DNA from: Bog-159 sp963843255 | GTDB taxonomy: Bacteria > Acidobacteriota > Terriglobia > Bryobacterales > Bryobacteraceae | NCBI GenBank assembly: GCA_963843255.1 | Contig: CAWJJQ010000009.1 | Span: forward strand, 868,001-932,000 | DNA: 64,000 nt | Direction of reading: 5' to 3' | Part shown: piece by piece, positions 45,501 through 54,353 of the stretch | Layout: every line of letters starts with the position of its first letter | How positions within the stretch are numbered: the stretch's first letter is position 1 | Made by a program: the position numbers and the translations under genes | The notes under the pieces: model-generated | The model's database searches: none | Told to the model about the DNA's origin: nothing | Seen by the model: the letters and a program-made list of their open reading frames with translations, nothing else

Positions 45501-46286
45501 CATGCTGAGATCGGTCACATCCACGTCCGAAATTCCCACCACGGCAATACTCTGGCCGGTTCCGTCGATGTGCTGCTGATACAAAGGCGTCAAATCGTAG
45601 ATAGTGGCGAAATCCTGCGGCGCCAGCGAGTGCGTGCCGCCCGAGCTGTATTCCGGCCCCAGGCCCGCCGCCACCTGCCTCGACAATACGATCGCATTCG
45701 ACTTCAGATGGAAATCGTTCAACCCCAGGAATCCGCCCACCACATCGGCCAGCGCCTCCGGTACCGCGGGTTCCGCGATGTTGGCGAAGTGCGTCTCGCC
45801 GCCCACCTGAAAGCTGTGGAACGAGGTATTGAGCGCGGCCGACACCTGCCCCGCCGTGCCGCCGAAGGCGATCCAGTTCCGCCCTTTGGCCATGCGTTTC
45901 ACGCTCAGTCCAGCACCGCTCAGCCACGCAGCCACCTTGGCCTGGTCGTTGGCACTCAACCCGAAGCGATCGCCGAACTGCCCGGGGGTGAGCCAGCGGT
46001 GGAATTGCGGCGAAGAGGCATTCTGCTGATCCGCGAGCAGCCGCTCCAGATCCGCCTGCTGCGCCGCCGATGGCTTGATCACCAGCGTCACGTAGTTGAG
46101 CGGCATCGCCGGATCCACCGCGCCCTGATCGAAGCGCGCCTGCGCCAGCGGGTGCACGTTCCCTGGAATCGCCCGCGTCACGCGCCCGTCCACGGCGCGC
46201 GTAATCCGGTCCGGCGAAGCCGCCGCCCCTGAAGCCGCGAATCCGGCTAACAAAGCGAGAGCCGGTATGATATGGGTTCGTCTCAT
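42558..46286 (-). CDS. Secreted sedolisin-type serine peptidase (S53) with Solibacter C-terminal domain
   Basis: 1,242 residues from ATG 46286; the frame runs about 100 codons upstream through the FHA gene end, which is not coding. A signal peptide is followed by a pro-kumamolisin activation domain (to about 200). The catalytic domain has Glu292 and Asp296 (DEATLDLEW), Asp369 (ASGDSGA) and Ser501 in GGTSCGAPS, the complete S53 set. Then come Ig-like and BACON-like repeats and a C-terminal domain with the TIGR03437 look (AAPGVFAD, LTGVGDVSP). Probably an extracellular acid-active peptidase. The gene lies 7 bases downstream of the FHA gene. Confidence 0.9.
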   Translation of the reverse strand: MRRTHIIPALALLAGFAASGAAASPDRITRAVDGRVTRAIPGNVHPLAQARFDQGAVDPAMPLNYVTLVIKPSAAQQADLERLLADQQNASSPQFHRWLTPGQFGDRFGLSANDQAKVAAWLSGAGLSVKRMAKGRNWIAFGGTAGQVSAALNTSFHSFQVGGETHFANIAEPAVPEALADVVGGFLGLNDFHLKSNAIVLSRQVAAGLGPEYSSGGTHSLAPQDFATIYDLTPLYQQHIDGTGQSIAVVGISDVDVTDLSMFRSTYGLLKNDPILVSYDGSDPGFNSAQDEATLDLEWAGAIAPGATVYYVFGQDPFAAVFYAVDNDIAPVVSISYGGCEVYYAAAYYRSIAQQGNAQGITIIAASGDSGAAGCDAQEVDAFATLGLMVDFPAVMPEVTGVGGAQFVEGSGNYWAATNSADSASALSYIPEAAWNESGSIGLLSGGGGASLFYAKPAWQSGSGVPNDGMRDVPDMALTAALHDAYRITLNGDQVEVGGTSCGAPSMAGVVALLNQHEGASGLGNINPQLYRLAQKSPGAFHDLTSGGNVVPCAQGTPDCATGSFGYQAGAGYDLSTGLGSLDVNKLATAWSSATDGVKVNLYVSGSSFTFNDTINMTAVVAAATGSGIPTGSVDFSFIGLDLGSVALATSGGKQIANLSFPAFMLQSGASTLYAAYSGDGAFNAGSATADVQIDIPSGAAAIVPTWPNTVWPAEPDAQGLNWQTTIQLTEVAGVPALVKSFAIDGESQPLAQYFPSPNIPPNGTVTVNTVFRNLAAPVKRTFVFAGSDAAGNNWSRQVQVQYMPLPPAQYFTLNATPLTVAQNPAAPAACQWSAQLEVDDVGGFQNFITGLYVGGVDESGQIPAIFGTTRLDAYGEAMGTLCLGGLTPPATDSILVVLDGAFAQEVNLSFAGPPANPATLSVSPASASLSAGRLASSATLAVSLSDQTQAWTASIFPANRTTSWLNASKLSGTGSGQILLTASGTGFEPGVYRANIVIQSQNAVPQVVTVPVMFVLGGGSGTTITSTGNAASFEKSASPGMLLSVFGTNLSNAKASASVLPLAYSTGGVSVTVNGVEAPILYQSATQLNIQVPYSTGAGPAVIGVNNNGQIAGFQFELSPAAPGVFADAQGNLVPSATVAQGGITTLYLTGVGDVSPQIPTAFAPLAGTSPSSLPVPLLPLSITVGGVPAFIYFAGIPAGLVGTTQVNFQVPASVPAGVQPLVVTVNGAPSKTVNLTVTAK

Positions 46287-46293
46287 CAAGCGC

Positions 46294-47139
46294 TCACTGT
46301 TCGAACCGCACGCATGCGCGCCCCAGGTAGACCTCGTCACCCGGACGCAGCCGCTCGCCGCGCCGGTTTCCGGCCGGCACCTCGATCGATCGGCCTTCAC
46401 GGAAAATGCGCGTGCCATATTCGCTTTCATCGTCACAAAGCCGGTACTCGCCCGCAGCGGAATCGAAGCGGATGTGCGCGTGCGCGCGGGAGACGGTGGC
46501 ATTGGCGTCGTCTCCGCCTTCTTCGAAAACAATGTCGTTGCGCCGCACCACCCGCTGCTGGCTGTCGGTAAGCTCTTCCATGCGCCCAATATTCGTCCGC
46601 GGCTTCTCGAGCGAATAGCTTTCTTGCGCCGCCTTCCCGCGTGCCACTATCAATCGCCCCGGCGCGGCTTGTGGCTTCGGTTCCGGCGCCGCCAGCGCTT
46701 CCGCTACCGCCGCGCGCACATCCGCGGCCGCTATCTCTCGAGTGGTTTCGGTTGCCGTCTCGCGGATGGAATACTCGATCTCGAAGCCCTTGGCGCCCTC
46801 CGCGGCCGTCTCCACCTCCACCGCAAAGCCCGCCGGCAGCTCGCATCCAGCGGCCTTCAAACTCTCCCTGATATCGCCTTCCAGACGCCGGTCCTGCGCG
46901 AACGCCGCCTGAAAAAGCGCGCGCCGGTCGGCCTCCGGCGAAACCAGCCGTACGCGCAGATGGTTGTACGGGAATAGCCGCTGCCCGCGTTGGATGATCT
47001 GTATCTTCCCGTCGATCTCTTCCAGGATGGCGCGATGCACCAGCAACAGCTCGTCAGATTGCGCCGGACCGAAAGCCCTTTCGGTCCACTTGCGGAAGGT
47101 CCGTTCGATGGTCTTCTCCACTTCCGAAAAGAAGCTCAT
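46294..47139 (-). CDS. FHA-domain protein with N-terminal DUF3662-like region (FhaA-like)
   Basis: 281 residues from ATG 47139. The first 110 residues (FFSEVEKTIERTFRKWTERAFG, then RGQRLFPYNHLRVRL) resemble the DUF3662 N-terminus of actinobacterial FhaA. The C-terminal FHA domain has TNIGRMEE, the phospho-Thr-binding SRAHAHI and GTRIFREG. FHA domains bind phosphothreonine, so a target of the nearby kinase is plausible. Its ATG overlaps the stop of the SEDS-PBP gene (ATGA). The regulatory tie is inference from gene order. Confidence 0.82.
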   Translation of the reverse strand: MSFFSEVEKTIERTFRKWTERAFGPAQSDELLLVHRAILEEIDGKIQIIQRGQRLFPYNHLRVRLVSPEADRRALFQAAFAQDRRLEGDIRESLKAAGCELPAGFAVEVETAAEGAKGFEIEYSIRETATETTREIAAADVRAAVAEALAAPEPKPQAAPGRLIVARGKAAQESYSLEKPRTNIGRMEELTDSQQRVVRRNDIVFEEGGDDANATVSRAHAHIRFDSAAGEYRLCDDESEYGTRIFREGRSIEVPAGNRRGERLRPGDEVYLGRACVRFEQ

Positions 47140-50100
47140 GGTTTTTTCACTGCCCCGATCAACCCCAGGTTCTGCGCCGCCGCCACCACCGCCGCCGCCG
47201 CCGGAGCCGCGTAAGTGCCCCCGTATTGTCCGTTCTCGATCAGCACCGCGAAGGCGATGCGCCGTTCGGCCTGGTACGGCGCGAACCCGATGAACCAGGC
47301 GTGTGACGGCTTGTCCGCCAGCTCCGCCGTGCCGGTCTTGCCCGCGATGGGAACCGGCGCCGCCCCCGCGCGCGTTCCCGTGCCCTGCGTCACCACTTCG
47401 CGCATGTACCGGCCGAGCGTCCCCGCTACCTCCGCGCCGATCACCGGCTGCGCCGCCTGCGTGCGATCGTTGCTGTCGTCCGCGATCCAGCGCCCCTGCG
47501 GCATTTGCCCGCCGTTGGCGATGGTCGCCGCCACCCGCGCCATCTGGAACGGCGAAGCCACCACCTGCCCCTGCCCGTACGACGATTGCGGCAGCGTCTT
47601 GCGCAATTGCTGCGCTGTATTCGGCGCCGCCATCGACACGCCCAGCAGGTTGCCCATATCGAACAACGGCTGCGCGCCCACGTTGTACGTTCCCAACTGC
47701 GCGAAATAGGCGTTGCACGAGACCACCACCGCCCGCTCCATGTCGATCGTCCCGTGCGGCGACTTATCCTGTATATCGTCCCGTATGGGCCGGTTCGAAC
47801 CGCGCAGGAAGTTTCCCACCCGCCCGTCCGGCAAGCGAATGCACGAATATGTCTGCTTCGCTAGCTGTGGATCGGCCCGCAGCGCGGCCATCGCCGTCAC
47901 CACCTTGAATGTCGAGCCCGGCGGGTACAAGCCGTACCGCGCGCGGTCCAGGTACGGATTGGCCGCGGGCTCCTCATCGTCGCCCTCCGCAGGCAGCGAG
48001 TCGCCCGGCCCGATGGCCGGCAGTGGATAGCTCACCGACGCCAGCAAATCGCCGCTCACCGGATCGATCACCACCAGCGCGCCCTTATCCTGTCCCGCCT
48101 GGTGCAGCGCGCTTTTCAGAATCTCGCCCGCCCGCACCTGTAGCCGCGCGTCAATCGACATGCGTACGTTGCGCGCCCGGTCGAGCACCCGCCGCACCGC
48201 CGGATTGTCGGGCTCGTACCGGTGGCGCAGCAGCGGCACCAGCTCCCGCAGATCGTACTTCACCACCCGCTCCGTCTTGCCGGTCTTGGGATTCTCCACG
48301 TCCACCAGCGTGGGCCGGTCGTCGTACCCGCGCAGCCGTGTAGCCGAATCGCGCTCCACGAACGACGTGTTGGTGGCGCCCCACCGGATGCGCGTGCGCA
48401 AATCGCCGAGCAGATCGAAGGTCAGCCCCTCGAACGGATAGTGCCGGCTCTCGGTGCGCGAACACGCTTGGTCGATATTGATGCCCAGTTGCTGGTATTG
48501 CGCCCGGTGTTTTTCCAACTCATCCCAATTGCTGGTGGCCAGCGGCAGGCCGTTGCGGTCGTAGATGCTGCCCTTGGGAATGTCGCGCGTCACTTCCTGG
48601 AAGCGCGGATTGTATTGGTAGCGCCGCGCCCCATCGGCCTGCACCACCAGCGTGCCTTCGCCCATGATCGCGGCGCTGCGCACCACCTGCACGTAAGCCG
48701 CCCTGCCGGCGATAATCAGCGCGAGGCCAGCCAGCGCCAGCCCCGCCGCCTCGATAGGCGCGCGGAACGGCTGGTTGCGTCCCCCATCGCCGCCCCGGTT
48801 CGAGATGGCCGCCAGCATCGCGAGCATCAGGAAATTCGCCAGCATCGACGACCGGCCATAACTCAGAAACGGCGTCACCACGCCCGAGAGCGGCAGCACG
48901 CCCAGCGATCCGCCGGCGATCAGCAGGATCTGTAGCCCCATCGCCACCCCCAGCCCCGCCGCCAGGAAGAATTCGTAATCGCTGCGGGCCCGCAATGCGA
49001 TGCGCGCCGAGCGGTATAGGATGAAGGCAAACAGCGCGAACACCGCTGCTACCCCCAGAAAGCCCCACTCTTCGCCTAGCGCCGACAGGATCAAGTCCGT
49101 GTGCGCGGCAGGCACCAGCGAAGGCTCTCCCAATCCTGGGCCCGTCCCAAACAGTCCGCCCGTGGCGTAAGCCCACAACGATTCCGCCAGTTGATCGCCC
49201 CCGTGGATCACGTTGTTCCACGGCGAAGCCCACATCGAGACACGCTCGTAAACCGTGTGCGGCACTCGCACCAGGTATCCGCCCACGAATCCGGCCAGCA
49301 AAAACAGCAGGCCCACGGTCGCGATCAGCACGTCCTTTCGCGCGATGGAATACAGCGCCAGGAACAGGCAGGTGAACACCATCGCCGGTCCCATGTCTTT
49401 CTGCAAAAAGAAAAACAGCAGCGACAGCCCCACGCACGCGAAAATCGGGATGGTGTATTCGAGCGGCGGAATGCCCCCTAGCCGGTTGAAGCGCGCTAGC
49501 CCCGGCCGCTGTTCGCGCGCGTGCCGCAGCACGTCCCACCGCTGCGCGAAATAGCCCGCCAAAAACAGGATCAGCAGAATCCGGATCAATTCCACCGGCT
49601 GAAATCCGAACAGGTTGACCTTGGCGTCGCTGGTGCCCGGACCGTAGCCGAACACGATCAGCAGCGCCGACAACCCGAAACTCGCCAGCAGCGGAACGAA
49701 GCTCAACTTGCCCAGCATGCGCTCGTAGTCGAACAAACTGGCCGCCCCCAGCAGGATGCATCCGGCTGCCACGCCTTCCGCGAAATCCACAAAAAGCAGG
49801 CTGTCGCGCACCGGATCGCGCAGGCTCACCATCAGGATCAGGCCCGCGCCCGTCAGCAGCAGGACGCATGGCAGCAAAGCGCCGTCGCCGCGAAACGACC
49901 GCCAGCTCCACCACAGGTGGACCGCCCAGAATGCCGCGAAGAACACCGCCACCCACAGCAGAAACGCGCGCCGGAATTGCGCCGGCCGCCGCACCACGAA
50001 CGCTGGCTTCAGTTGCCGGAACTGCTCGCCCGTCAGCAGCGCATGCCGTCCCCGCCACGATTTCAAACCGCGCGCCGCCGCCACTTCCGATTCCGAAACG

Positions 50101-50444
50101 CGCAACCGCGCAATCGCCCCTACGTTGGGCAGCGTCCCTGCGGCATCGTAGATCCGTCGCGCCACGAACTGCCGTTCAGCCGGTTCGGTAAAAATTCCCA
50201 GGAACGGCAGCAGGTCTTCGCGCGCGCTCAAATCGTTGATGTCGATGAGTTGCTTGTTCCCAAGCCCAGCCTCAATCCCGGAAAAGGAAATTGACTTCGC
50301 AAGGTAGACCAAAAGGAACCCAAACACCAGCAGAACCGAGGCCGCGACCATCCAAATAGCCTCGGAGTGGCGCCAGGCAAAAGCAGGCGCCCGCCGTTGT
50401 GCAGCCTCGACCCGTTCCGCCCCCCGACTGCGTGTTACCGCCAT
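47136..50444 (-). CDS. Fused SEDS glycosyltransferase (FtsW/RodA) and class B penicillin-binding protein
   Basis: 1,102 residues, the sum of the two usual proteins. Residues about 25-590 are a SEDS protein with many membrane helices and the motifs QKDMGPAMVF, GLGEPSLVPAAHTDLILSALGEE in two adjacent parts and TPFLSYGRSSM. Residues about 595-1102 are a PBP2/PbpA-like protein with DIPKGSIYDRNG, Ser844-x-x-Lys847 in PGSTFKVV, Ser909-Cys-Asn911, and Lys1036-Thr-Gly. SEDS polymerises glycan strands from lipid II and the PBP crosslinks them, so one chain does both. The gene is upstream of the FHA gene (4-base overlap) and 100 bases downstream of the kinase gene. Confidence 0.93.
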   Translation of the reverse strand: MAVTRSRGAERVEAAQRRAPAFAWRHSEAIWMVAASVLLVFGFLLVYLAKSISFSGIEAGLGNKQLIDINDLSAREDLLPFLGIFTEPAERQFVARRIYDAAGTLPNVGAIARLRVSESEVAAARGLKSWRGRHALLTGEQFRQLKPAFVVRRPAQFRRAFLLWVAVFFAAFWAVHLWWSWRSFRGDGALLPCVLLLTGAGLILMVSLRDPVRDSLLFVDFAEGVAAGCILLGAASLFDYERMLGKLSFVPLLASFGLSALLIVFGYGPGTSDAKVNLFGFQPVELIRILLILFLAGYFAQRWDVLRHAREQRPGLARFNRLGGIPPLEYTIPIFACVGLSLLFFFLQKDMGPAMVFTCLFLALYSIARKDVLIATVGLLFLLAGFVGGYLVRVPHTVYERVSMWASPWNNVIHGGDQLAESLWAYATGGLFGTGPGLGEPSLVPAAHTDLILSALGEEWGFLGVAAVFALFAFILYRSARIALRARSDYEFFLAAGLGVAMGLQILLIAGGSLGVLPLSGVVTPFLSYGRSSMLANFLMLAMLAAISNRGGDGGRNQPFRAPIEAAGLALAGLALIIAGRAAYVQVVRSAAIMGEGTLVVQADGARRYQYNPRFQEVTRDIPKGSIYDRNGLPLATSNWDELEKHRAQYQQLGINIDQACSRTESRHYPFEGLTFDLLGDLRTRIRWGATNTSFVERDSATRLRGYDDRPTLVDVENPKTGKTERVVKYDLRELVPLLRHRYEPDNPAVRRVLDRARNVRMSIDARLQVRAGEILKSALHQAGQDKGALVVIDPVSGDLLASVSYPLPAIGPGDSLPAEGDDEEPAANPYLDRARYGLYPPGSTFKVVTAMAALRADPQLAKQTYSCIRLPDGRVGNFLRGSNRPIRDDIQDKSPHGTIDMERAVVVSCNAYFAQLGTYNVGAQPLFDMGNLLGVSMAAPNTAQQLRKTLPQSSYGQGQVVASPFQMARVAATIANGGQMPQGRWIADDSNDRTQAAQPVIGAEVAGTLGRYMREVVTQGTGTRAGAAPVPIAGKTGTAELADKPSHAWFIGFAPYQAERRIAFAVLIENGQYGGTYAAPAAAAVVAAAQNLGLIGAVKKP

Positions 50445-50475
50445 GCGAAGTCCAACTTAGATTCTAAGCTGATTC

Positions 50476-50517
50476 GTGGGGCAGGCCCCCGGCCTGCTGC
50501 GGGGCTCTCAGCCCCGC
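50476..50517 (+). repeat. Double-hairpin gene-end repeat, copy 5
   Basis: GGCAGGCCCCCGGCCTGC, then GCGGGGCT-CTC-AGCCCCGC. It lies in the 100-base gap between the end of the kinase gene and the start of the SEDS-PBP gene, so it could attenuate transcription between them. Confidence 0.8.
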
Positions 50518-50545
50518 GTCTCTTCATTGGCGACCCGAGCCTGAA

Positions 50546-52531
50546 TCAACGCCCGTGCAGAGCCGCCAGCCGCGAGTTCGCCTCCGCATTCCCGGCCGCG
50601 GCCGCGCGCCGGTACAGATCGCGCGCCTTGTCCAGATCCTTCGGCACCCCGCGGCCGCTCTCATACATCTTGCCCAGATCGAACATGCCGGCGGAACTGC
50701 CGTGCTCAGCTGCTTTGCGATACCAGGAGCCGGCCTGTTGGTCGTCCTGCGGCACCCCGATTCCCAGGTCGTAAAAGGCGCCCACCTGGATCATGGCGGA
50801 CGTGTCGCCCGCATCGGCCGCCTTCCGGTACCAGCGCAGCGACTCCGCGGCATCCCGCGGCGATCCGTCCACGTCTTCCTGGTAATAATCGCCGAGTTCC
50901 AGCATCGCCTTGGTCTCGCCCAAGTCCCCGGCCTGGCGCAGCAGGGGCAGGGCTTGCGCGGATTGTCCCGCGCGGCTTTTTGCCTGGCCGTTCAGGTAGA
51001 GTTGGTGGGCGCGGGCCAACGCGTCGGATGGTCCAGACGCCTTCCCGGCTCCAGCCGCCGGCGCGGTGACCACCACCGTGGTCTCCGCCGAGTTTTTGCC
51101 GGACGCATTCTCCGTGGTCAGAATATAGGTAGTGGTTTTCGCCGGCCGTACCGCCAACGGACCGTGCGGCGGCACTTGGCCCACGTCGGGTTCGATCTTC
51201 AGCGAGCCCGCGCCCGAGGTGTCCCAGTTGAGGGTGGCGGCGTCGCCCGGCGCGATCGGGGAGCGGTCCGCGGCGAAGCGGGTAATCACCGGAGCCGCAG
51301 GTTGACCGTTGGCCGGTTGTGCTTGGGAAGGCGGCTGGGAAGATCTTTGGGAAACAGGTCCCGCTACCGTGGCCGGCGGTGCGGATGCCGTCTGATTCCG
51401 CGAAGCCGCCCAGAATCGATACCCCAACCCAGCCCCGGCCAGCACCACCAGCGCAACCACGGCGGCGATAATGTAGCGCCCCTTCCCCGTACCCTTCGCC
51501 GGCGCAGGCAGCGGCCGCGTTACCTCCGCCGCGAGAGCTTTTTCCAGAGCGGCTACGAATTCGCTGCAGCTTGCGTACCGCTCCGTCGAAGTCCTGGCCA
51601 GCCCGCGCTTGAAAACTTCGTCCACGGCGCCCGGCAGCTCCGGATTTGCCGCCTTCGCGGAAGGCCGCGGTGCATAGGCGATGCTGTGCATCAGGGCCGT
51701 AATAGTGTCCGCCTGGAACGGTTTCACGCCGGTCAACAGCTCATAAGCCACCACCGCCAGCGAGAACTGGTCGGACGCCCCGTCCAGCGTCTTCCCATCC
51801 ACCTGCTCCGGCGACATATAGCTGGGCGTGCCCATCGGAAAGCCGGTTTGGGTCTGGTGCTGGGCCGACGTGATTTTAGCGATGCCGAAATCCGCCACCT
51901 TTACCGTGGTGCCCTTATCCAGCATGATGTTGGCCGGTTTGATGTCGCGGTGCACCACGCCTTTGGCATGCGCGAAATCGAGCGCCGCGGCCGTCTCCCG
52001 CACAATAGAGACCACGCTGGCCCGGTCCAGCTTACCGTTCTTCTCCACCACCTGGTAGAGCGAGGGACCTTCCACCCGTTCCATGGCGATGAACGACAGG
52101 TCGCCATCCTGGCCCACATCCAGGATCACCGCGATATTGGGGTGAAAAAGCATGCCCGCCGAGCGCGCCTCGCGAAACAGGCGGTCCCGCAGAAAAAGCG
52201 TATCGGCGCTGCCGGCCAGCGGCTGAAGATGGATAACCTTGATGGCCACCTTGCGTTCGATCAGCGGGTCAACGGCTTCGTAGACGATGCCCATGGCCCC
52301 GCGGCCGATCTCGCCCGTCACTACGTAGCGGCCGATGTGCTTCGGCTTGTCGGACTCGCGCTCCAGAAAGTCGCCGGCCGCGGTGCGCGCGCTCAGCAGT
52401 TCTTTTACCCGCGCGAGCACCTCGGCGCGGCCCGCGCAAGCCGCCTCCAGAAATGGTATCCGCTCGCCTTCGGGACGGTCCAGCGCCGCGTCGAAAAGCC
52501 TGCGGACCAGGTCGGTCGTTTCAGGGGACAT
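50546..52531 (-). CDS. Transmembrane Ser/Thr protein kinase with Sel1-like repeats
   Basis: 661 residues from ATG 52531, 8 bases after the sigma-factor gene. The kinase domain (about 68-330) has GRGAMG, VAIK (Lys98), HRDIKPAN, DFGIAK and GTPSYMSPEQ. One membrane helix follows near 375, then a proline-rich linker and a beta-sandwich-like region (PAAPVITRF...). The C-terminus carries Sel1-like repeats (TKAMLELGDYYQEDVDG, SAMIQVGAFYDLGIG, GMFDLGKMYESGRG). Unlike PknB it lacks PASTA domains. It probably phosphorylates the FHA protein or cell-wall enzymes encoded next to it; that link is inference. Confidence 0.92.
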   Translation of the reverse strand: MSPETTDLVRRLFDAALDRPEGERIPFLEAACAGRAEVLARVKELLSARTAAGDFLERESDKPKHIGRYVVTGEIGRGAMGIVYEAVDPLIERKVAIKVIHLQPLAGSADTLFLRDRLFREARSAGMLFHPNIAVILDVGQDGDLSFIAMERVEGPSLYQVVEKNGKLDRASVVSIVRETAAALDFAHAKGVVHRDIKPANIMLDKGTTVKVADFGIAKITSAQHQTQTGFPMGTPSYMSPEQVDGKTLDGASDQFSLAVVAYELLTGVKPFQADTITALMHSIAYAPRPSAKAANPELPGAVDEVFKRGLARTSTERYASCSEFVAALEKALAAEVTRPLPAPAKGTGKGRYIIAAVVALVVLAGAGLGYRFWAASRNQTASAPPATVAGPVSQRSSQPPSQAQPANGQPAAPVITRFAADRSPIAPGDAATLNWDTSGAGSLKIEPDVGQVPPHGPLAVRPAKTTTYILTTENASGKNSAETTVVVTAPAAGAGKASGPSDALARAHQLYLNGQAKSRAGQSAQALPLLRQAGDLGETKAMLELGDYYQEDVDGSPRDAAESLRWYRKAADAGDTSAMIQVGAFYDLGIGVPQDDQQAGSWYRKAAEHGSSAGMFDLGKMYESGRGVPKDLDKARDLYRRAAAAGNAEANSRLAALHGR

Positions 52532-52538
52532 GACAGTT

Positions 52539-53132
52539 TTAGCGGTGCTTTCGCATCCGATCGTACAGCCAGGACCTGGCAAACTCCCAATCGCGGCGTA
52601 CCGTCGCGAGCGAGACTCCTAAAGCATCGACAACTTCCCTATCGCCATAACCGCCGAAATAGCGCAGTTCCACCACTTTGCCCGCGCGCGGCGCCACGCG
52701 CTCCAGTTCGGCCAGCGATTCGTCCAACAGTAGCAGATCCAGGCTGCGGTCTTCCGCCCCGGCATTCACATCTTCCAGGCTGATGCGTACCGCGCCCCCG
52801 CCCCGGCGCTGGGCCGCCGCATTGCGCGCGTGGTCCACCAGGATGCGGCGCATTTGCTGGCTGGCAATCGCAAAAAAATGACCGCGGCTCTGAATCTCGA
52901 GCGAGGCGGAGCCCGCCAGCCGCACATAAGCCTCGTTCACCAGGGCGGTGGTCTGCAGCGTATGTCCCGGCCGCTCATGCCGCATGGCGTTCGCCGCAAT
53001 CCGGTGCAACTCACCGTAAATGAGCGATCCCGCCTGCTCTCCGGCCTTGTGATCCCCTTTCTGCATACGATTGAGCAGAAGCGTGAGGCTACCCGGTTCA
53101 CCGCTCGCGAGTTGGTCCTCGCCTGGTTTCAC
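52539..53132 (-). CDS. ECF-type RNA polymerase sigma factor (TIGR02999-like)
   Basis: 197 residues. Region 2 is represented by AGSLIYGELHRIAANAMRHE with LVNEAYVRL, and region 4 by VVELRYFGGYGDREVVDALGVSLATVRRDWEFARSWL in two parts. The subtype is the Planctomycetes/Acidobacteria sigma linked to Ser/Thr kinases, and it is followed by a kinase gene here. It directs transcription of an unknown regulon; no anti-sigma gene is visible. The start is 262 bases from the divergent exported-protein gene. Confidence 0.9.
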   Translation of the reverse strand: MKPGEDQLASGEPGSLTLLLNRMQKGDHKAGEQAGSLIYGELHRIAANAMRHERPGHTLQTTALVNEAYVRLAGSASLEIQSRGHFFAIASQQMRRILVDHARNAAAQRRGGGAVRISLEDVNAGAEDRSLDLLLLDESLAELERVAPRAGKVVELRYFGGYGDREVVDALGVSLATVRRDWEFARSWLYDRMRKHR

Positions 53133-53296
53133 TCTGGTTAGTATATAGCCTGTTACGGACAGATGAGTATTTCCGGCGCCTTTCTGCGCAATACTATGTG
53201 AAGGACAAACAGAAGTCCTAACAAATTCGGGCAGGAAGCTAGTTTTAGTACTTACAGCAGATAGCCCATTTCGGCGCTTGTCGCAATGAAATGAGC

Positions 53297-53325
53297 TTGT
53301 ACGTCACCTAAGAAAAGAGTATATT
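53297..53325 (+). promoter_or_regulatory. Candidate promoter of the 53.4 kb exported-protein gene
   Basis: TTGTAC (53297-53302), a 17-base spacer and TATATT (53320-53325), about 70 bases before the ATG. The -10 box matches five of six consensus bases; the -35 box is weaker. Confidence 0.45.
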
Positions 53326-53394
53326 TTCTAAGTCTGGCGCGTTCCAGAGGCTATGCGCTCGAAGTCCGCTTGGGGCCAGAAGGAGAAGCATGCG

Positions 53395-54291
53395 ATGCAA
53401 AATTTGACGGTTATTATCTCGTTGTGGGCAGTGGTCTTAGCTGTTACACCCGCGATGGCGGCGCCGCAGGACAAACCGGTGGGCAGCCTGGCGCAGCAGA
53501 TACAGGCTGCTTATCCGGCAACCGTAATGGACGGGGCTAAGGTCACCCAGGCCGGTACTATTCTGGTCGTGAAGAAAGAAGGTCTCCAGGCCAACCCCCT
53601 GAACTCGAAGCTCGGTCCATTCAGCAACGACTATGAAGACGGCCAGGTAGGTACCGGCACCCGTAGTGGGGCCATTGGCGCCGTGAAGGATAAATTCGAT
53701 GGGATGCCGGGAGCTAGTGTTTTCAGGAAGAAAGCCAAGGTGGACGCCCGCGCGCTGGCGGTGGACGAAAAAGTCTATTTATTGAAGGTAGACGTCAAGC
53801 CAAACGAGGTCATCTTCCTGATTCAGTCCTGCGGCAGCTGCGAACCGGGTGGGATCGATCCAGGGCACCATCCTTCGCAAGCCACGGTGCATATGCAGTT
53901 TGTCAAAGGATTCCAGACGGCCACCGACCTGAAACACGTACAGGCCAGCATCGGTGAACTCCTGGCGCTGCCTGATTCCGGCGGCGATCAGAATGCCCAG
54001 GCGCAGCCGCAGCAGCAGGATGCCGCGCCAGCCGGCCAGCCCGCTCCCGCCGCTGACCCTGCCCCCGCCGCCGCCCCGCCCGCCGAGCCGGCCCAACACT
54101 TCGATCCCGTAGCGCCCCCGCCGCCCCCTCCCGCCGATCCGGTGCAAATCAGCCTGGGACAAACCGTCGACCAGGTGACCGCCGCCTTGGGTACTCCCCA
54201 GAAGGTGGTCAAGGCCGGTACCAAAGAAATTTATGTTTTCAAGGATCTAAAAGTAACCTTTGTGAAGGGTAAGGTCACCGATGTCGAATAA
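53395..54291 (+). CDS. Exported protein with SmpA/OmlA-like C-terminal motif (first paralog)
   Basis: 298 residues from ATG 53395, after AGGAGAAG. A Sec signal ending TPAMA is followed by a domain with one pair of Cys (CGSCEPGG), and a Pro/Ala/Gln-rich linker (about 200-250) that looks disordered. The C-terminal 45 residues (ISLGQTVDQVTAALGTPQK ... FKDLKVTFVKGKV) resemble the SmpA/OmlA beta-alpha-beta fold and are repeated in the next gene. Function unknown; it is probably periplasmic. It is divergent from the sigma-kinase operon. Confidence 0.7.
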   Translation: MQNLTVIISLWAVVLAVTPAMAAPQDKPVGSLAQQIQAAYPATVMDGAKVTQAGTILVVKKEGLQANPLNSKLGPFSNDYEDGQVGTGTRSGAIGAVKDKFDGMPGASVFRKKAKVDARALAVDEKVYLLKVDVKPNEVIFLIQSCGSCEPGGIDPGHHPSQATVHMQFVKGFQTATDLKHVQASIGELLALPDSGGDQNAQAQPQQQDAAPAGQPAPAADPAPAAAPPAEPAQHFDPVAPPPPPPADPVQISLGQTVDQVTAALGTPQKVVKAGTKEIYVFKDLKVTFVKGKVTDVE

Positions 54292-54353
54292 GGCTCTGAC
54301 TGCCTTTCGCGAGGACCAGGTTTCGTAACGATCGGGAAAAATTGGAGCAAATC

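Noticed and set aside
44622..46232. 536-residue frame opposite the sedolisin
   Set aside because: Shadow of a real gene; no domain, signal peptide or ribosome site.
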